Source: Kluyvera sp047971185 | Lineage (GTDB): Bacteria; Pseudomonadota; Gammaproteobacteria; Enterobacterales; Enterobacteriaceae | Length of the DNA: 64,000 bases | Assembly: GCF_047971185.1 (NCBI RefSeq) | Contig: NZ_JBKDZH010000032.1 | Coordinates: forward strand, 62,001 to 126,000 | Direction of reading: 5' to 3' | Part shown: positions 18,296-26,271 of the stretch, one piece after another | Layout of the letters: every line of letters begins with the position of its first letter | Numbering within the stretch: position 1 is the first letter of the stretch | Notes under the pieces: generated by a model | The model's database searches: none | What the model was told of the DNA's origin: nothing | Seen by the model: the letters and a program-made list of their open reading frames with translations, nothing else | Made by a program: the position numbers and the translations under genes

Positions 18296-18327
18296 TTAAC
18301 GCGGGGGAACGCGCCCCCGCACGTTAA
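18296..18327 (-). other. GC-rich hairpin between scsC and dsbG
   Basis: A perfect GCGGGGG/CCCCCGC stem (18301-18307 with 18314-18320), extended by TTAAC/GTTAA, fills the gap between scsC and dsbG and ends just before the dsbG ribosome site. There is no U-run, so it is more likely an mRNA-stabilising or translation-tuning structure than a terminator. Confidence 0.6.
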
Positions 18328-18328
18328 T

Positions 18329-19051
18329 TTACTGTTTTTTCAGCGCGTCGCTGACCATGGCGTCAAATTGTTCATACGGTACCCAGCCCGCCAGCATCTC
18401 ATCGCCAATCAGCGTGGCCGGCGTGCCCTGAATACCCAGCTGCTGGGCGATCGCCAGGCTTTTTTTCAGCGTCTCCAGACTTTGCTCGTCGGGCTTATCA
18501 ACCACCACCGCCGCTTTTTTCTTCGCCTCGGCGATGCTGGCATCATCGTGATAGCCCTTTTTGGCCATCAATATGTCGTTGAACCTGATGAATTGTGCGG
18601 GATGCGCGCGCCAGACGGTCAGCGCATCGCGGGCCGCCGTCACCGAACTTTCCGCGCGGTAAGGCAGAAACTTAAACACCACCGCCACATCAGGATATTT
18701 GGCCACAATCTTTGCCAGATAAGGGTCAAACTTTTTGCAGTAAGGGCAGTTGTAGTCGGTAAACACCACCAGCGTCAACCGGGGATGCGCCGCGCCCATG
18801 CGCGGAGAGTTGGGGTCATTGAAGAGAAAATCCGTCTGTTGCGTCAGCACCGTTTTCAGCTGCTCGCGGTCGGCCTGCGCGCTTTGCTGGTCCAGCTTTT
18901 CCGCGGCCGCCGCCAGTATTTCCGGATGCTTTAGCAGCGTCTCCTGCACCAGCTCCTGTACGCGCGCTTCCTGCGCGGGCGTCAGCGGCGGCGCGGCAAT
19001 GGCGCCGAGTGAGGCCATCATCAGTACACAAAAAATCAGTATCGTTTTCAT
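18329..19051 (-). CDS. scsC: Periplasmic thiol oxidoreductase ScsC
   Basis: 240 residues with a signal peptide (to about Ala20). A helical N-terminal extension of about 60 residues, of the kind that drives trimerisation in some ScsC proteins, precedes a DsbA-like domain with active site C102-P-Y-C105 in FTDYNCPYC and cis-proline loop GTPATLIG near 212. ScsC proteins handle misoxidised or copper-stressed periplasmic proteins and receive electrons from ScsB. It starts four bases after the scsB stop. Confidence 0.9.
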   Translation of the reverse strand: MKTILIFCVLMMASLGAIAAPPLTPAQEARVQELVQETLLKHPEILAAAAEKLDQQSAQADREQLKTVLTQQTDFLFNDPNSPRMGAAHPRLTLVVFTDYNCPYCKKFDPYLAKIVAKYPDVAVVFKFLPYRAESSVTAARDALTVWRAHPAQFIRFNDILMAKKGYHDDASIAEAKKKAAVVVDKPDEQSLETLKKSLAIAQQLGIQGTPATLIGDEMLAGWVPYEQFDAMVSDALKKQ

Positions 19052-19054
19052 CGG

Positions 19055-21085
19055 TTATTCACCTTTAGCACGGTTCAGGGCGGTAAGCAGAGTATGTTTG
19101 TCCAGCAGCGGCGGGAGGATCTCCCCGGCGGCTTGCCCTGGCCCGTAAAGTTGGTTGAAGGGGATGGCGTAGCGGCCGCGCTGTTGCAGGAAGGCGGCGA
19201 TGGCATCGGAGGGTTTACTCCAGTCGCCGCGCAGGGCCACCACGTCAGGCAGGTTCAGCGCGGCGATAATCTCCGGCTGATTCAGCACCCGCAGTTCATT
19301 CACTTTACAGGTCACGCACCAGTCGGCGGAGATATCGATAAATACCCGCTTTCCGTCGGCCAGCGCCTGCGCTATCGCCGCTTCGCTCAGCGGCTGCCAG
19401 CGAATCGATGCCTCCGCATCGGCCGCCGACGCGGGTGCCGTCCTGAGTACCGCATGCAGCTGAAAACCGCTCAGCGCCGCCAGCAACGCCAGCACCAGGG
19501 CAAAGAACGCGCCCCGCCGCTCGGCCGTACAGACAAAAGCCACCAGCGCAATCGCCGACAGTACGAGCACAATCATGCCACCGTTCCGCTCGCCAACGTG
19601 CTGCGCGAGCAGCGTCGCCAGCCAGAGGCTGGAGGCCAGCATCAGCAGCGCCAGCAGCGTTTTCACGCCGTTCATCCAGCGTCCGGGGCGCGGCAACAGC
19701 AGAGCGATTTTCGGCACCATCGCCACCAGCAGCCACGGCCCCGCCATGCCGATGCCCAGTGCGATAAAGATGAGCCACAGCGCGGCCAGCGGCGCGCCGA
19801 GCGCAAACGCCACCGCGGTGCCGAGAAACGGCGCCGAGCACGGCGTGGCCAGCAGCGTGGCAAAGACCCCTTCACAGAAGCTACCGAACGTCCCGCTGCC
19901 GCCCGCCGTCGCCATCCGACCCGCCAGCGTCGACGGCATCAGCACGCTGAACACGCCGAACAGATTGAGCGCGAAGACAAAGGTGACGGCCACCATCAGG
20001 CCGATAAACCACGGGTTCTGGAACTGAATGCCCCAGCCCAGCGCGGCCCCCGTGAGCTTCAGCGCGGTGACCATTGCCGCCAGCAGCGCAAAGGAGAACA
20101 GGATCCCCGCGCTGGTCGCCAGAAAGCGCAGGCGGATTTTGCGCCGGTCGGTACCGGCGTGCAGCACCGTACTGAGCTTCATGCCCAGCACCGGCAGCAC
20201 GCAGGGCATCAGGTTGAGGATCAGGCCGCCCAGCAGCGCAAACAGCAGCATCTGGCCGAGGTTCATCGGCGGGTCATCGCGCACGGCGGCGGTATCCGGC
20301 CCGACCGTGAGCGTCGTTTGCTGCGCCTGGCCATTATTGGTGAGCACAAAGGAGAGCGTTTTCCCCGCCAGCGTGGTGGGGATATCACCCCATTCATCGG
20401 TGACCGGCGCGGTGACGGTCAACGCCGTCCCCTCAACCTGCACGCGGGGTTCTCCGGGAAGAATACCGCCGTCCAGCGGGTCGAAGTAAACCTCTGGCGA
20501 TCGCCAGCCGTCCGGAGAGGTTCCGGCAATCACCAGCTGGTTGCCGGCCAGATGCGCGGTGAGATCGGCGGAAATACCGCCGTCCGCGGGAATCGTCCGC
20601 ATCGCCTGCTCAAAATCGTCCTGGAACGACGGATCAACGGGATGATTCAGATTGAGATGCAGCGGGTAGTCCGTTAACACGCAGACGTTGCTACAGGTTG
20701 AGAGCGTCAGCGTGCCATCGAGCGCATCGCCGGCGTGACCGGTGATGATCATCGGGATCGTCACCCACTGGTGGTAGCCCTGGGTGGTCAGCCCGGAAAT
20801 ATCAAAGCGCGACGGCACCGGCCAGTACCACTGCGCCTTTTCACCGCGCTGCCAGTTGATTTCTGGCGCGACGCCCCCTTCCCCCGGCGAGCGCCAGTAG
20901 GTTTTCCAGCCGGGCTGCAGTTCAACCGTCAGCAGGCCGTATAGCCGTTCCTGACCGCGTTCGGCCTGCAACCGAATGCGGGCATGATCGTTTTGCGGGG
21001 AGGTTAACCACCCGCTATCCGCCGCGTGAGCAAGGCCCGCGCCGCAGAGCAACAGGAGGAACAATCCCCTGAAGATATTCAACAT
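19055..21085 (-). CDS. scsB: Transmembrane electron transporter ScsB
   Basis: 676 residues in the order of the ScsB/DsbD family. A signal peptide is followed by an N-terminal periplasmic domain of ~250 residues. The membrane domain of about eight helices has the redox cysteines Cys295 (NLMPCVLPV) and Cys416 (TPCSAPFLG). The C-terminal thioredoxin domain has C590-V-T-C593 in ADWCVTCK. It passes electrons from cytosolic thioredoxin to periplasmic partners. The partners here should be ScsC and possibly DsbG. GGAG precedes the ATG. The gene is second in the operon after scsA. Confidence 0.92.
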   Translation of the reverse strand: MLNIFRGLFLLLLCGAGLAHAADSGWLTSPQNDHARIRLQAERGQERLYGLLTVELQPGWKTYWRSPGEGGVAPEINWQRGEKAQWYWPVPSRFDISGLTTQGYHQWVTIPMIITGHAGDALDGTLTLSTCSNVCVLTDYPLHLNLNHPVDPSFQDDFEQAMRTIPADGGISADLTAHLAGNQLVIAGTSPDGWRSPEVYFDPLDGGILPGEPRVQVEGTALTVTAPVTDEWGDIPTTLAGKTLSFVLTNNGQAQQTTLTVGPDTAAVRDDPPMNLGQMLLFALLGGLILNLMPCVLPVLGMKLSTVLHAGTDRRKIRLRFLATSAGILFSFALLAAMVTALKLTGAALGWGIQFQNPWFIGLMVAVTFVFALNLFGVFSVLMPSTLAGRMATAGGSGTFGSFCEGVFATLLATPCSAPFLGTAVAFALGAPLAALWLIFIALGIGMAGPWLLVAMVPKIALLLPRPGRWMNGVKTLLALLMLASSLWLATLLAQHVGERNGGMIVLVLSAIALVAFVCTAERRGAFFALVLALLAALSGFQLHAVLRTAPASAADAEASIRWQPLSEAAIAQALADGKRVFIDISADWCVTCKVNELRVLNQPEIIAALNLPDVVALRGDWSKPSDAIAAFLQQRGRYAIPFNQLYGPGQAAGEILPPLLDKHTLLTALNRAKGE

Positions 21086-21133
21086 GTCTTTTCTCCATGA
21101 ATAAAAAATTAAATCGCGGAAACGGCGATTTTG

Positions 21134-21499
21134 TTATTCACGGAAGACGCAGTTTTTGAGGTGGATACGTAACGTTGGCGGCCGCCGGGGCACGTCGCGA
21201 AACACGAACGCCCGTATTTCGACGAACAGCGGGATCAGCGCCAGGAAGAGGATAACGGCGGGCAGCGCCCCGTCAAAGAACAGCGGCTGGGCACACAACA
21301 GCGAGCTGGCGCTCAGCTGGCACGGCGACGGGCCAAGTTCTGCCTCCGCAGTGGCAGGGGGAGAAAGCACCTGAACGGGGTTAGCGGCCTGCTCGAGAAA
21401 ATGGTGCAGATAAACGGCCCGCTGAACGAGGCAAACGGCCATCGCCAGACAGGTGATTATCAAAAGCCATTTTGCGAGCAGCGGACGATTATGCATCAT
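21134..21499 (-). CDS. scsA: Copper-sensitivity suppressor ScsA, small membrane protein
   Basis: 121 residues with a membrane segment near residues 11-27, a periplasmic part with two cysteines (about 60 and 69), a second membrane segment near 78-98, and the C-terminal PRRPPTLRIHLKNCVFRE. Size, topology and this ending fit ScsA, which occurs upstream of scsB in Salmonella-type operons. Its biochemical role is not established; scs genes were found through copper tolerance. It is the first gene of the operon, divergent from the barrel gene at 21652, leaving ~150 bases for both promoters. Confidence 0.8.
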   Translation of the reverse strand: MMHNRPLLAKWLLIITCLAMAVCLVQRAVYLHHFLEQAANPVQVLSPPATAEAELGPSPCQLSASSLLCAQPLFFDGALPAVILFLALIPLFVEIRAFVFRDVPRRPPTLRIHLKNCVFRE

Positions 21500-21651
21500 T
21501 TACCTAACCATTCAGGACTGCCGAATCATAAACAATCCTCAACGATGCGCAAGGGGCGCGAGTGTAAGGTTTTGTCTTGCGCCCTTCCGCTGCGAGTCTG
21601 AAAACCTGCTCTATAGTTAATGCATCTTCCCTGGTTGAGGCTGCTCGCACC

Positions 21652-22605
21652 ATGTTCGCAGCGTTTCCCGGTATCGCTCTGCTTTTGTTCGCTTCGCTGG
21701 CATTCAGCTCGGATGCCGTGGCGGCGGACGGCCATCGCATAAAGCAGCGTGCTGATGCGGTGCTCACCTTAATGAGCTTTATGATTGTGCCGGATATCAC
21801 CGCCAGCGATCTGAATATCGGCTCCGGTTCGGACGATACAACCGAGCTGTCGATTACCCAGTTTGGCGGCGGCGCGACGATGGGCGACGCTTTCCCGCTG
21901 TATCTGGAAGGCGCGATGGGTTACAGCCGCTACGATCCGCAGTTTGTCATCAGCGATGGCAATCAGAGTCGACGCATTCCCACCAAATGGAATAGCCTCA
22001 CCGCCACCGGCGGCATCGGCTGGGATTTTCGCCTGCACCGCGACAGATGGGGCGGTAACCTGGTGCTGCGCCCTATCGCCAACGTGATGCTCGGCACCAT
22101 GGCCAGCGATCTGCGGGTCGGCGCCTGGGCGCTGGAGCGCCACCAGAATGCCGACTATGACTTTCTCGACGGCGGCAGGCTCAATGCCTATGGGCTGGGC
22201 GGCTCGCTGATGCTCGACTACGAGCTGCTTTCGCCCGCGCAGGATATCGACGTGGAGCTGCGCTATACCGGGATGAATCTGCAAACCTTCGGCAGCACCT
22301 CCCGCGCCGTAGAGGGTAGCGCCACGGCGCAAAACCTGGGGCTGTATCTGCGCCGCCGCGCGCCGTTGTTCGATTGGACGCTGCTGAAAAGCCCGGTACG
22401 CTATGTGCTGGAAGGCGCGCACACCGAATATATCGGCGAGCAGCGCGGCAAGCTCGGCTTCGACAGCCTGAGCTCGGTGGGGCTGGGGATTGAAATGGAC
22501 AGCAGTAAATACCCGGTATTTATCACCCGCACGCGGCTGGTGGCGCGCTATATGTTTGGCGACGGCACCAGCGGCTACGGCGTGGGGCTGGCAATGAGTT
22601 TTTAA
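21652..22605 (+). CDS. Solitary outer-membrane beta-barrel protein
   Basis: 317 residues from the ATG at 21652, where a good signal peptide begins (to about AVA23-ADG). The frame is open back to 21577 without signal character. The mature protein shows alternating beta-strand patterns and ends in the aromatic residue expected of outer-membrane proteins (GVGLAMSF). It resembles the family of solitary autotransporter-like barrels without a passenger domain. Cargo or ligand is unknown. It is divergent from scsA, which may place it under the same stress control. Confidence 0.75.
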   Translation: MFAAFPGIALLLFASLAFSSDAVAADGHRIKQRADAVLTLMSFMIVPDITASDLNIGSGSDDTTELSITQFGGGATMGDAFPLYLEGAMGYSRYDPQFVISDGNQSRRIPTKWNSLTATGGIGWDFRLHRDRWGGNLVLRPIANVMLGTMASDLRVGAWALERHQNADYDFLDGGRLNAYGLGGSLMLDYELLSPAQDIDVELRYTGMNLQTFGSTSRAVEGSATAQNLGLYLRRRAPLFDWTLLKSPVRYVLEGAHTEYIGEQRGKLGFDSLSSVGLGIEMDSSKYPVFITRTRLVARYMFGDGTSGYGVGLAMSF

Positions 22606-22677
22606 CGGCTAGCCGGATTTCATTTCTGCCTGGGTAGCGTTCTTTCATCATGCCAGCATCGAGGAACGGCGATGTGA

Positions 22678-23553
22678 TTAGGGATTCAGTAACGCCTTAT
22701 ATTGGGCTTCATACTGAGGCGCATTCCATGAACCGTCAAAAATGGTGTAGGTAATATAGCCTTTATTCAACCAACCCGAATCGGTGTCGTCCAGTACGGG
22801 TTTCAAAGACTGCGGATTTATTGTCTGTTTTGCGCGGCCATCGGGCAGAATATCGTAGCCAATTTGCGCCTGCGGAAAACGCTGATTATCAACATAGTGC
22901 ACGCCTTTAATATCGGCGGTGGCCAGCGCCGGGTAGTTAATGCTTAAGCCGGTACCCGCAGGTAATAACGGCTGGCCCGGCACACGTTGGGCATTCAGTT
23001 TATCCACGACGCCAACGACGTAATCGACGGAATCAGGCCAGTATTTATGGGTACTCGGCCATTTATTTTTCATTTCTTCTTCGGTAAACAGATAGCCGAT
23101 GCTGGCGGCAATGGCCGGGAATCCGTAGCGAACCGCACGAGCGGCCGCGCTGACGGTGCCGGAATTCACCTGCGCCATCCCGGTGTTGGGGCCGTCGTTG
23201 ACGCCGGAGATCACTAAATCAGGGGCGGCGTCTTTCAGCAGGCCCTTGAGGCCAAAATCCACCGAATCCGCAGGCGTTCCCGGGAAACAATAGCGCTGGT
23301 CAGCCACCTTTTTCACGTCAAAAACTTTTCCCGTTTTAAAGGTGATGGCCGAACCGATACCGCTCTGATTGGTTGCCGGAGCCACCATCCAGACGTCATA
23401 ACCTTTCGCCTTGAGCTTATCCTGAAGCGACGTGCTACCCGGCGATTCACAGCCGTCATCATTGACGATCAGTATTTTCAGCGGTGCCGTTGCTGCATGG
23501 ACAGAAAACGCGCATATTGCCAGCAGCGGTGCGATAACCTTAAATAACTTCAT
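22678..23553 (-). CDS. Periplasmic SurE-like 5'/3'-nucleotidase
   Basis: 291 residues from the ATG at 23553, with GAAGGAG five bases before it. A GTG at 23559 lies inside that site. A signal peptide (to about Ala20) exports it, unlike E. coli SurE, which is cytosolic. The SurE metal site is present: NDDG at residues 31-34, the serine in NQSGIGSA, and ISGVNDGPNTG with SGTVSAA. It should release phosphate from nucleotides in the periplasm. Its neighbours, a histidine phosphatase and a specific porin, support a phosphate- or nucleoside-scavenging role. Confidence 0.88.
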   Translation of the reverse strand: MKLFKVIAPLLAICAFSVHAATAPLKILIVNDDGCESPGSTSLQDKLKAKGYDVWMVAPATNQSGIGSAITFKTGKVFDVKKVADQRYCFPGTPADSVDFGLKGLLKDAAPDLVISGVNDGPNTGMAQVNSGTVSAAARAVRYGFPAIAASIGYLFTEEEMKNKWPSTHKYWPDSVDYVVGVVDKLNAQRVPGQPLLPAGTGLSINYPALATADIKGVHYVDNQRFPQAQIGYDILPDGRAKQTINPQSLKPVLDDTDSGWLNKGYITYTIFDGSWNAPQYEAQYKALLNP

Positions 23554-23593
23554 AATCACTCCTTCAGTAGAGTTAACAGCGGTAAATAACGAG

Positions 23594-23650
23594 CAAAAAA
23601 AAACCTAAGACCCCTGTCGCCCATGCGGAGCAACAAGTGTCTTAGGTTTT
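23594..23650 (-). terminator. Intrinsic terminator in the leader of the SurE-like gene
   Basis: Perfect 12-bp arms AAAACCTAAGAC and GTCTTAGGTTTT (23600-23611, 23639-23650) enclose a 27-base loop. On the minus strand they are followed by a run of nine T. The hairpin lies about 40 bases before the start of the SurE-like gene, so it is either an attenuator of that gene or the end of a short upstream RNA. Confidence 0.65.
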
Positions 23651-24054
23651 GCCTTATTTCAGTAGCAATCCTGATATGGCTGAAAAAATACCGCTTACGA
23701 TGCGTAACGTCCAGACACCCTATTCTCTTTCTGTGAGCAATATCAAAAAACCCCGTTATAAATATGGCCTTCAGCCACCACATTTAATTTCGCCGTGAAA
23801 CTACCCCTTCATTGGTATTGAAATTCAAAAGTCACCCAGGAATATCAGCAAGAAAGACTTGAAGACGATCACAAATATAATTCAGAAGAAAAATAATTGC
23901 TGCCATTCGATATCGATGGTGCTATTGTCCGGCAAAACTGGATTGTTACTGTTTTAAACAGGCAAAACCTGCGTCATTTCTCAAGCATGCTATTTTAATG
24001 ATTGAGAAGGGGCGCGGGTTTTTTGTTTTATTAAAAAAATAAAAAGGATACCCA
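23651..24054. promoter_or_regulatory. Divergent control region with leader terminator for the phosphatase gene
   Basis: This AT-rich stretch separates the minus-strand nucleotidase from the plus-strand phosphatase. It holds two short palindromes, TCGATATCGA at 23907-23916 and CTGTTT-T-AAACAG at about 23950-23962. An imperfect stem (23964-23984 with 24002-24022) then runs into TTTTTTGTTTTATT just before the phosphatase ribosome site. This is the layout of an attenuator or of a small RNA ending there. No riboswitch class is recognised. Confidence 0.5.
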
Positions 24055-24843
24055 ATGATAAAGTGGTTGATTGCTTTACTCGCGCTCGCCGGTGCGGCGA
24101 CCTGTTCTGCGGCAGATACCGCCGCCTCAGCGCATGATGATACGGTCACCGTCTATTTTGCCCGTCACGGTAAAACGTTATTTAATACCTTCGATCGCGT
24201 TCAGGGCTGGGCCGATACCCCGCTGACCGAAGACGGCGTCAGGGTCGCCCGCTATCTGGGCGAAGGGTTGAAAGGTATTCAATTCGACAGCTACTACTCC
24301 AGCGACGCGGGCCGTCAACGTGAAACCATGGCGGTGATCCTCAAGCAAATGGGGATTACCGATTACCACCTCAACGAACTCTCCGGTCTGCGCGAAGCCT
24401 TCTTCGGCGGCTTTGAGGGCGGCTTCAATAAAGATATGGCGCAAGCCGGGGCGCAGGCGCTGGGGCTGGCCGATAGCGCTGCGCTGTTCCAGGCAATGAA
24501 GGCGGGAACGCTGCCGGTGAAGGCGTCGCAGGATGCGCTGGCGAAGGCCGATCCTAAAGGGCTGGCGGAAAATTATGCTCAGGTGAAAACGCGCACCCAA
24601 GCCGCGCTGGCGACGATCGTTAAACAGGCGCAGGCTAACGGCGAGAAAAACGTGCTGGCCATCTCGTCGGGAACATCGATGCAAATTATGATTTCCGACC
24701 TCACTGATTCGCCAGATAAGAATAAACCGCTGGCTAACGCGGCGGTGGTCAAAATCATCTATAAAAATGGCCATTATAGCGTACCGGAAATTGGCACATT
24801 GCAATACGTCGAGGCCGGGAAACAGCGCCTGAAGGATCAATAA
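24055..24843 (+). CDS. Periplasmic histidine phosphatase (phosphoglycerate-mutase family)
   Basis: 262 residues with a signal peptide (to about Ala19-Ala20). The branch-1 histidine phosphatase signature is YFARHGKTLFN, with the phospho-accepting His38. The later catalytic region reads LSGLREAFFGGFEGG, and the second histidine region near the C-terminus is replaced by AISSGTSMQI. A serine therefore stands where many members have SHG, which may alter activity. It is expected to remove phosphate from small substrates in the periplasm. AAAAGGATA is the ribosome site. The porin gene follows on the same strand. Confidence 0.85.
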   Translation: MIKWLIALLALAGAATCSAADTAASAHDDTVTVYFARHGKTLFNTFDRVQGWADTPLTEDGVRVARYLGEGLKGIQFDSYYSSDAGRQRETMAVILKQMGITDYHLNELSGLREAFFGGFEGGFNKDMAQAGAQALGLADSAALFQAMKAGTLPVKASQDALAKADPKGLAENYAQVKTRTQAALATIVKQAQANGEKNVLAISSGTSMQIMISDLTDSPDKNKPLANAAVVKIIYKNGHYSVPEIGTLQYVEAGKQRLKDQ

Positions 24844-24862
24844 TAATACGCATATTGATAAT

Positions 24863-24887
24863 ACCGCGGGATTCCATCCCCCGCGGT
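24863..24887 (+). other. Intercistronic hairpin between phosphatase and porin genes
   Basis: Perfect arms ACCGCGGG and CCCGCGGT with a nine-base loop and no T-run. It may protect the upstream mRNA or lower read-through so that porin and phosphatase are made at different levels. Confidence 0.55.
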
Positions 24888-24905
24888 TCCATTCTGGGAT
24901 AACAC

Positions 24906-26228
24906 ATGAAAATAAAAACACTGGCAGCAGCAATGCTAATGCTGGGCTATCACACGTCGGTATGGGCTGCCGAAGCGCAAAACGAAAAAAATTATCTGGC
25001 GAACCCCTTTTTCACTGATGCTTCCATGACGCTCTCATTGAAGAACTACTGGAAATATCTGAAAGAAGAGAATGCCAACCCCAAACGCGTACATAATGCC
25101 TGGGGTCAGGGCGTGGCGGTTGATTATCAATCCGGCTACTTTGCCAATTTTATTGGCGTGGATGCTGTTTATTATGGCGCGGTAAAATTAGGTGCCAGCG
25201 ATTATTTTAACTCGCGTGGCGTACTTTATAATAACGGCGATGGCAATAAAAAAAGCAACGCTGAAGGATATTCAAAATTTGGCCAACGTAATATTAAACT
25301 GAAATATAATCTCGCCGATGCCCAGCTGAACGCGCGCTGGGGCTGGCAGGTGTTAAAAAACTACGGCGTCATCTCAACTTCCAACCGCCTTTCACCCACG
25401 ACCTACTCAGGCATTAGCGGTGGCGTCAGCTATGAGCATCTGACGATCCGTGGTGCCTATGTCGAAAACGCGATCGACCGTAACTCGCCGGATAAAAAAC
25501 AGTTCCAGACCAATACCGGGGAAAAGATTAACCATCTGGCGAGCGGCGAGCTGCTGTGGAATAGCCAACCATTCAGCCTGCAATACGGCTATGGCGAAAG
25601 CGAAAATTATCTGCGTCGCCATCTGCTGTTTAGCCAACTGCGGCCCGTTGAACGGCTGAAAATCGGCACGCAAATCTACGCGACCGAGGCGCTGGATAAC
25701 TATCTGGCGATGCCCGCCAGCAAGCGCGATTTCGATCATAATGCATGGCATTTCGCCGCTGATGCGACCTGGCAGGCCGACCGCTGGAGCACAAAATGGG
25801 GCGTGGGCTACACCAGTGCGAAAAAAGAGAATGAGGTGGGGTTTTATCCCCGTCATATGAGTAAAAACTCACGCGGCACGTTTATCTCAATGGCCTACGC
25901 GGGTGATGACTATATGCGGGACGGCGAACTGGTGCTGGCGAATATTTCTGACTATCAACTCACGCCGGATCTGGCCGTCGGGCTGGCGGGAAATATCGCG
26001 CAGTTCAACTACAAAGGTAACCACGTGCGCACCGGCGAAATTAGCGCCTTTACGCGCTGGGCGCCTTCCGCACCGCCGATGAAAAACCTCACGGTGTGGC
26101 TGATGTTTGGCCCAGGCTGGTCGTATAAAACCAGTGGTAAAACGCCGGTGCTGACCGACGGTCGCTATACGCGAACGCACACCCTGTCGTCTGAAGCGAT
26201 CGTTGAGTACCGATTCCGCATGTTCTAA
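24906..26228 (+). CDS. OprD-family outer-membrane porin
   Basis: 440 residues with a signal peptide (to about AWA-AEAQ). The mature part has the features of the OprD/chitoporin family: NPFFTDASMTLSLKNYW near the start, then GQGVAVDYQSGYF, repeated amphipathic strands, and a C-terminal EYRFRMF ending in Phe. OprD porins are substrate-selective. Given its position after two periplasmic phosphatases, the substrate may be a phosphorylated or nucleoside-like molecule, but that is inference. Confidence 0.88.
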   Translation: MKIKTLAAAMLMLGYHTSVWAAEAQNEKNYLANPFFTDASMTLSLKNYWKYLKEENANPKRVHNAWGQGVAVDYQSGYFANFIGVDAVYYGAVKLGASDYFNSRGVLYNNGDGNKKSNAEGYSKFGQRNIKLKYNLADAQLNARWGWQVLKNYGVISTSNRLSPTTYSGISGGVSYEHLTIRGAYVENAIDRNSPDKKQFQTNTGEKINHLASGELLWNSQPFSLQYGYGESENYLRRHLLFSQLRPVERLKIGTQIYATEALDNYLAMPASKRDFDHNAWHFAADATWQADRWSTKWGVGYTSAKKENEVGFYPRHMSKNSRGTFISMAYAGDDYMRDGELVLANISDYQLTPDLAVGLAGNIAQFNYKGNHVRTGEISAFTRWAPSAPPMKNLTVWLMFGPGWSYKTSGKTPVLTDGRYTRTHTLSSEAIVEYRFRMF

Positions 26229-26233
26229 GGGAA

Positions 26234-26263
26234 ACAGGCCTGATAGCGAACTATCAGGCCTGT
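26234..26263. terminator. Bidirectional hairpin between the porin gene and ansP
   Basis: Perfect 13-bp arms ACAGGCCTGATAG and CTATCAGGCCTGT around a CGAA loop (UUCG on the other strand) lie between two convergent genes. The T-runs are poor, but the stem is very stable, so it can serve both directions. Confidence 0.75.
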
Positions 26264-26271
26264 CAGGCAGG

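Noticed and set aside
19094..20677. 527-codon plus-strand frame opposite scsB
   Set aside because: Arg/Gln/His-rich shadow of the GC-rich scsB gene without start signals or domains.
23556..23783. 75-codon minus-strand ORF ahead of the SurE-like gene
   Set aside because: It crosses the 12-bp terminator stem and its T-run and overlaps the ribosome site of the real gene; a leader peptide cannot be excluded but is not supported.
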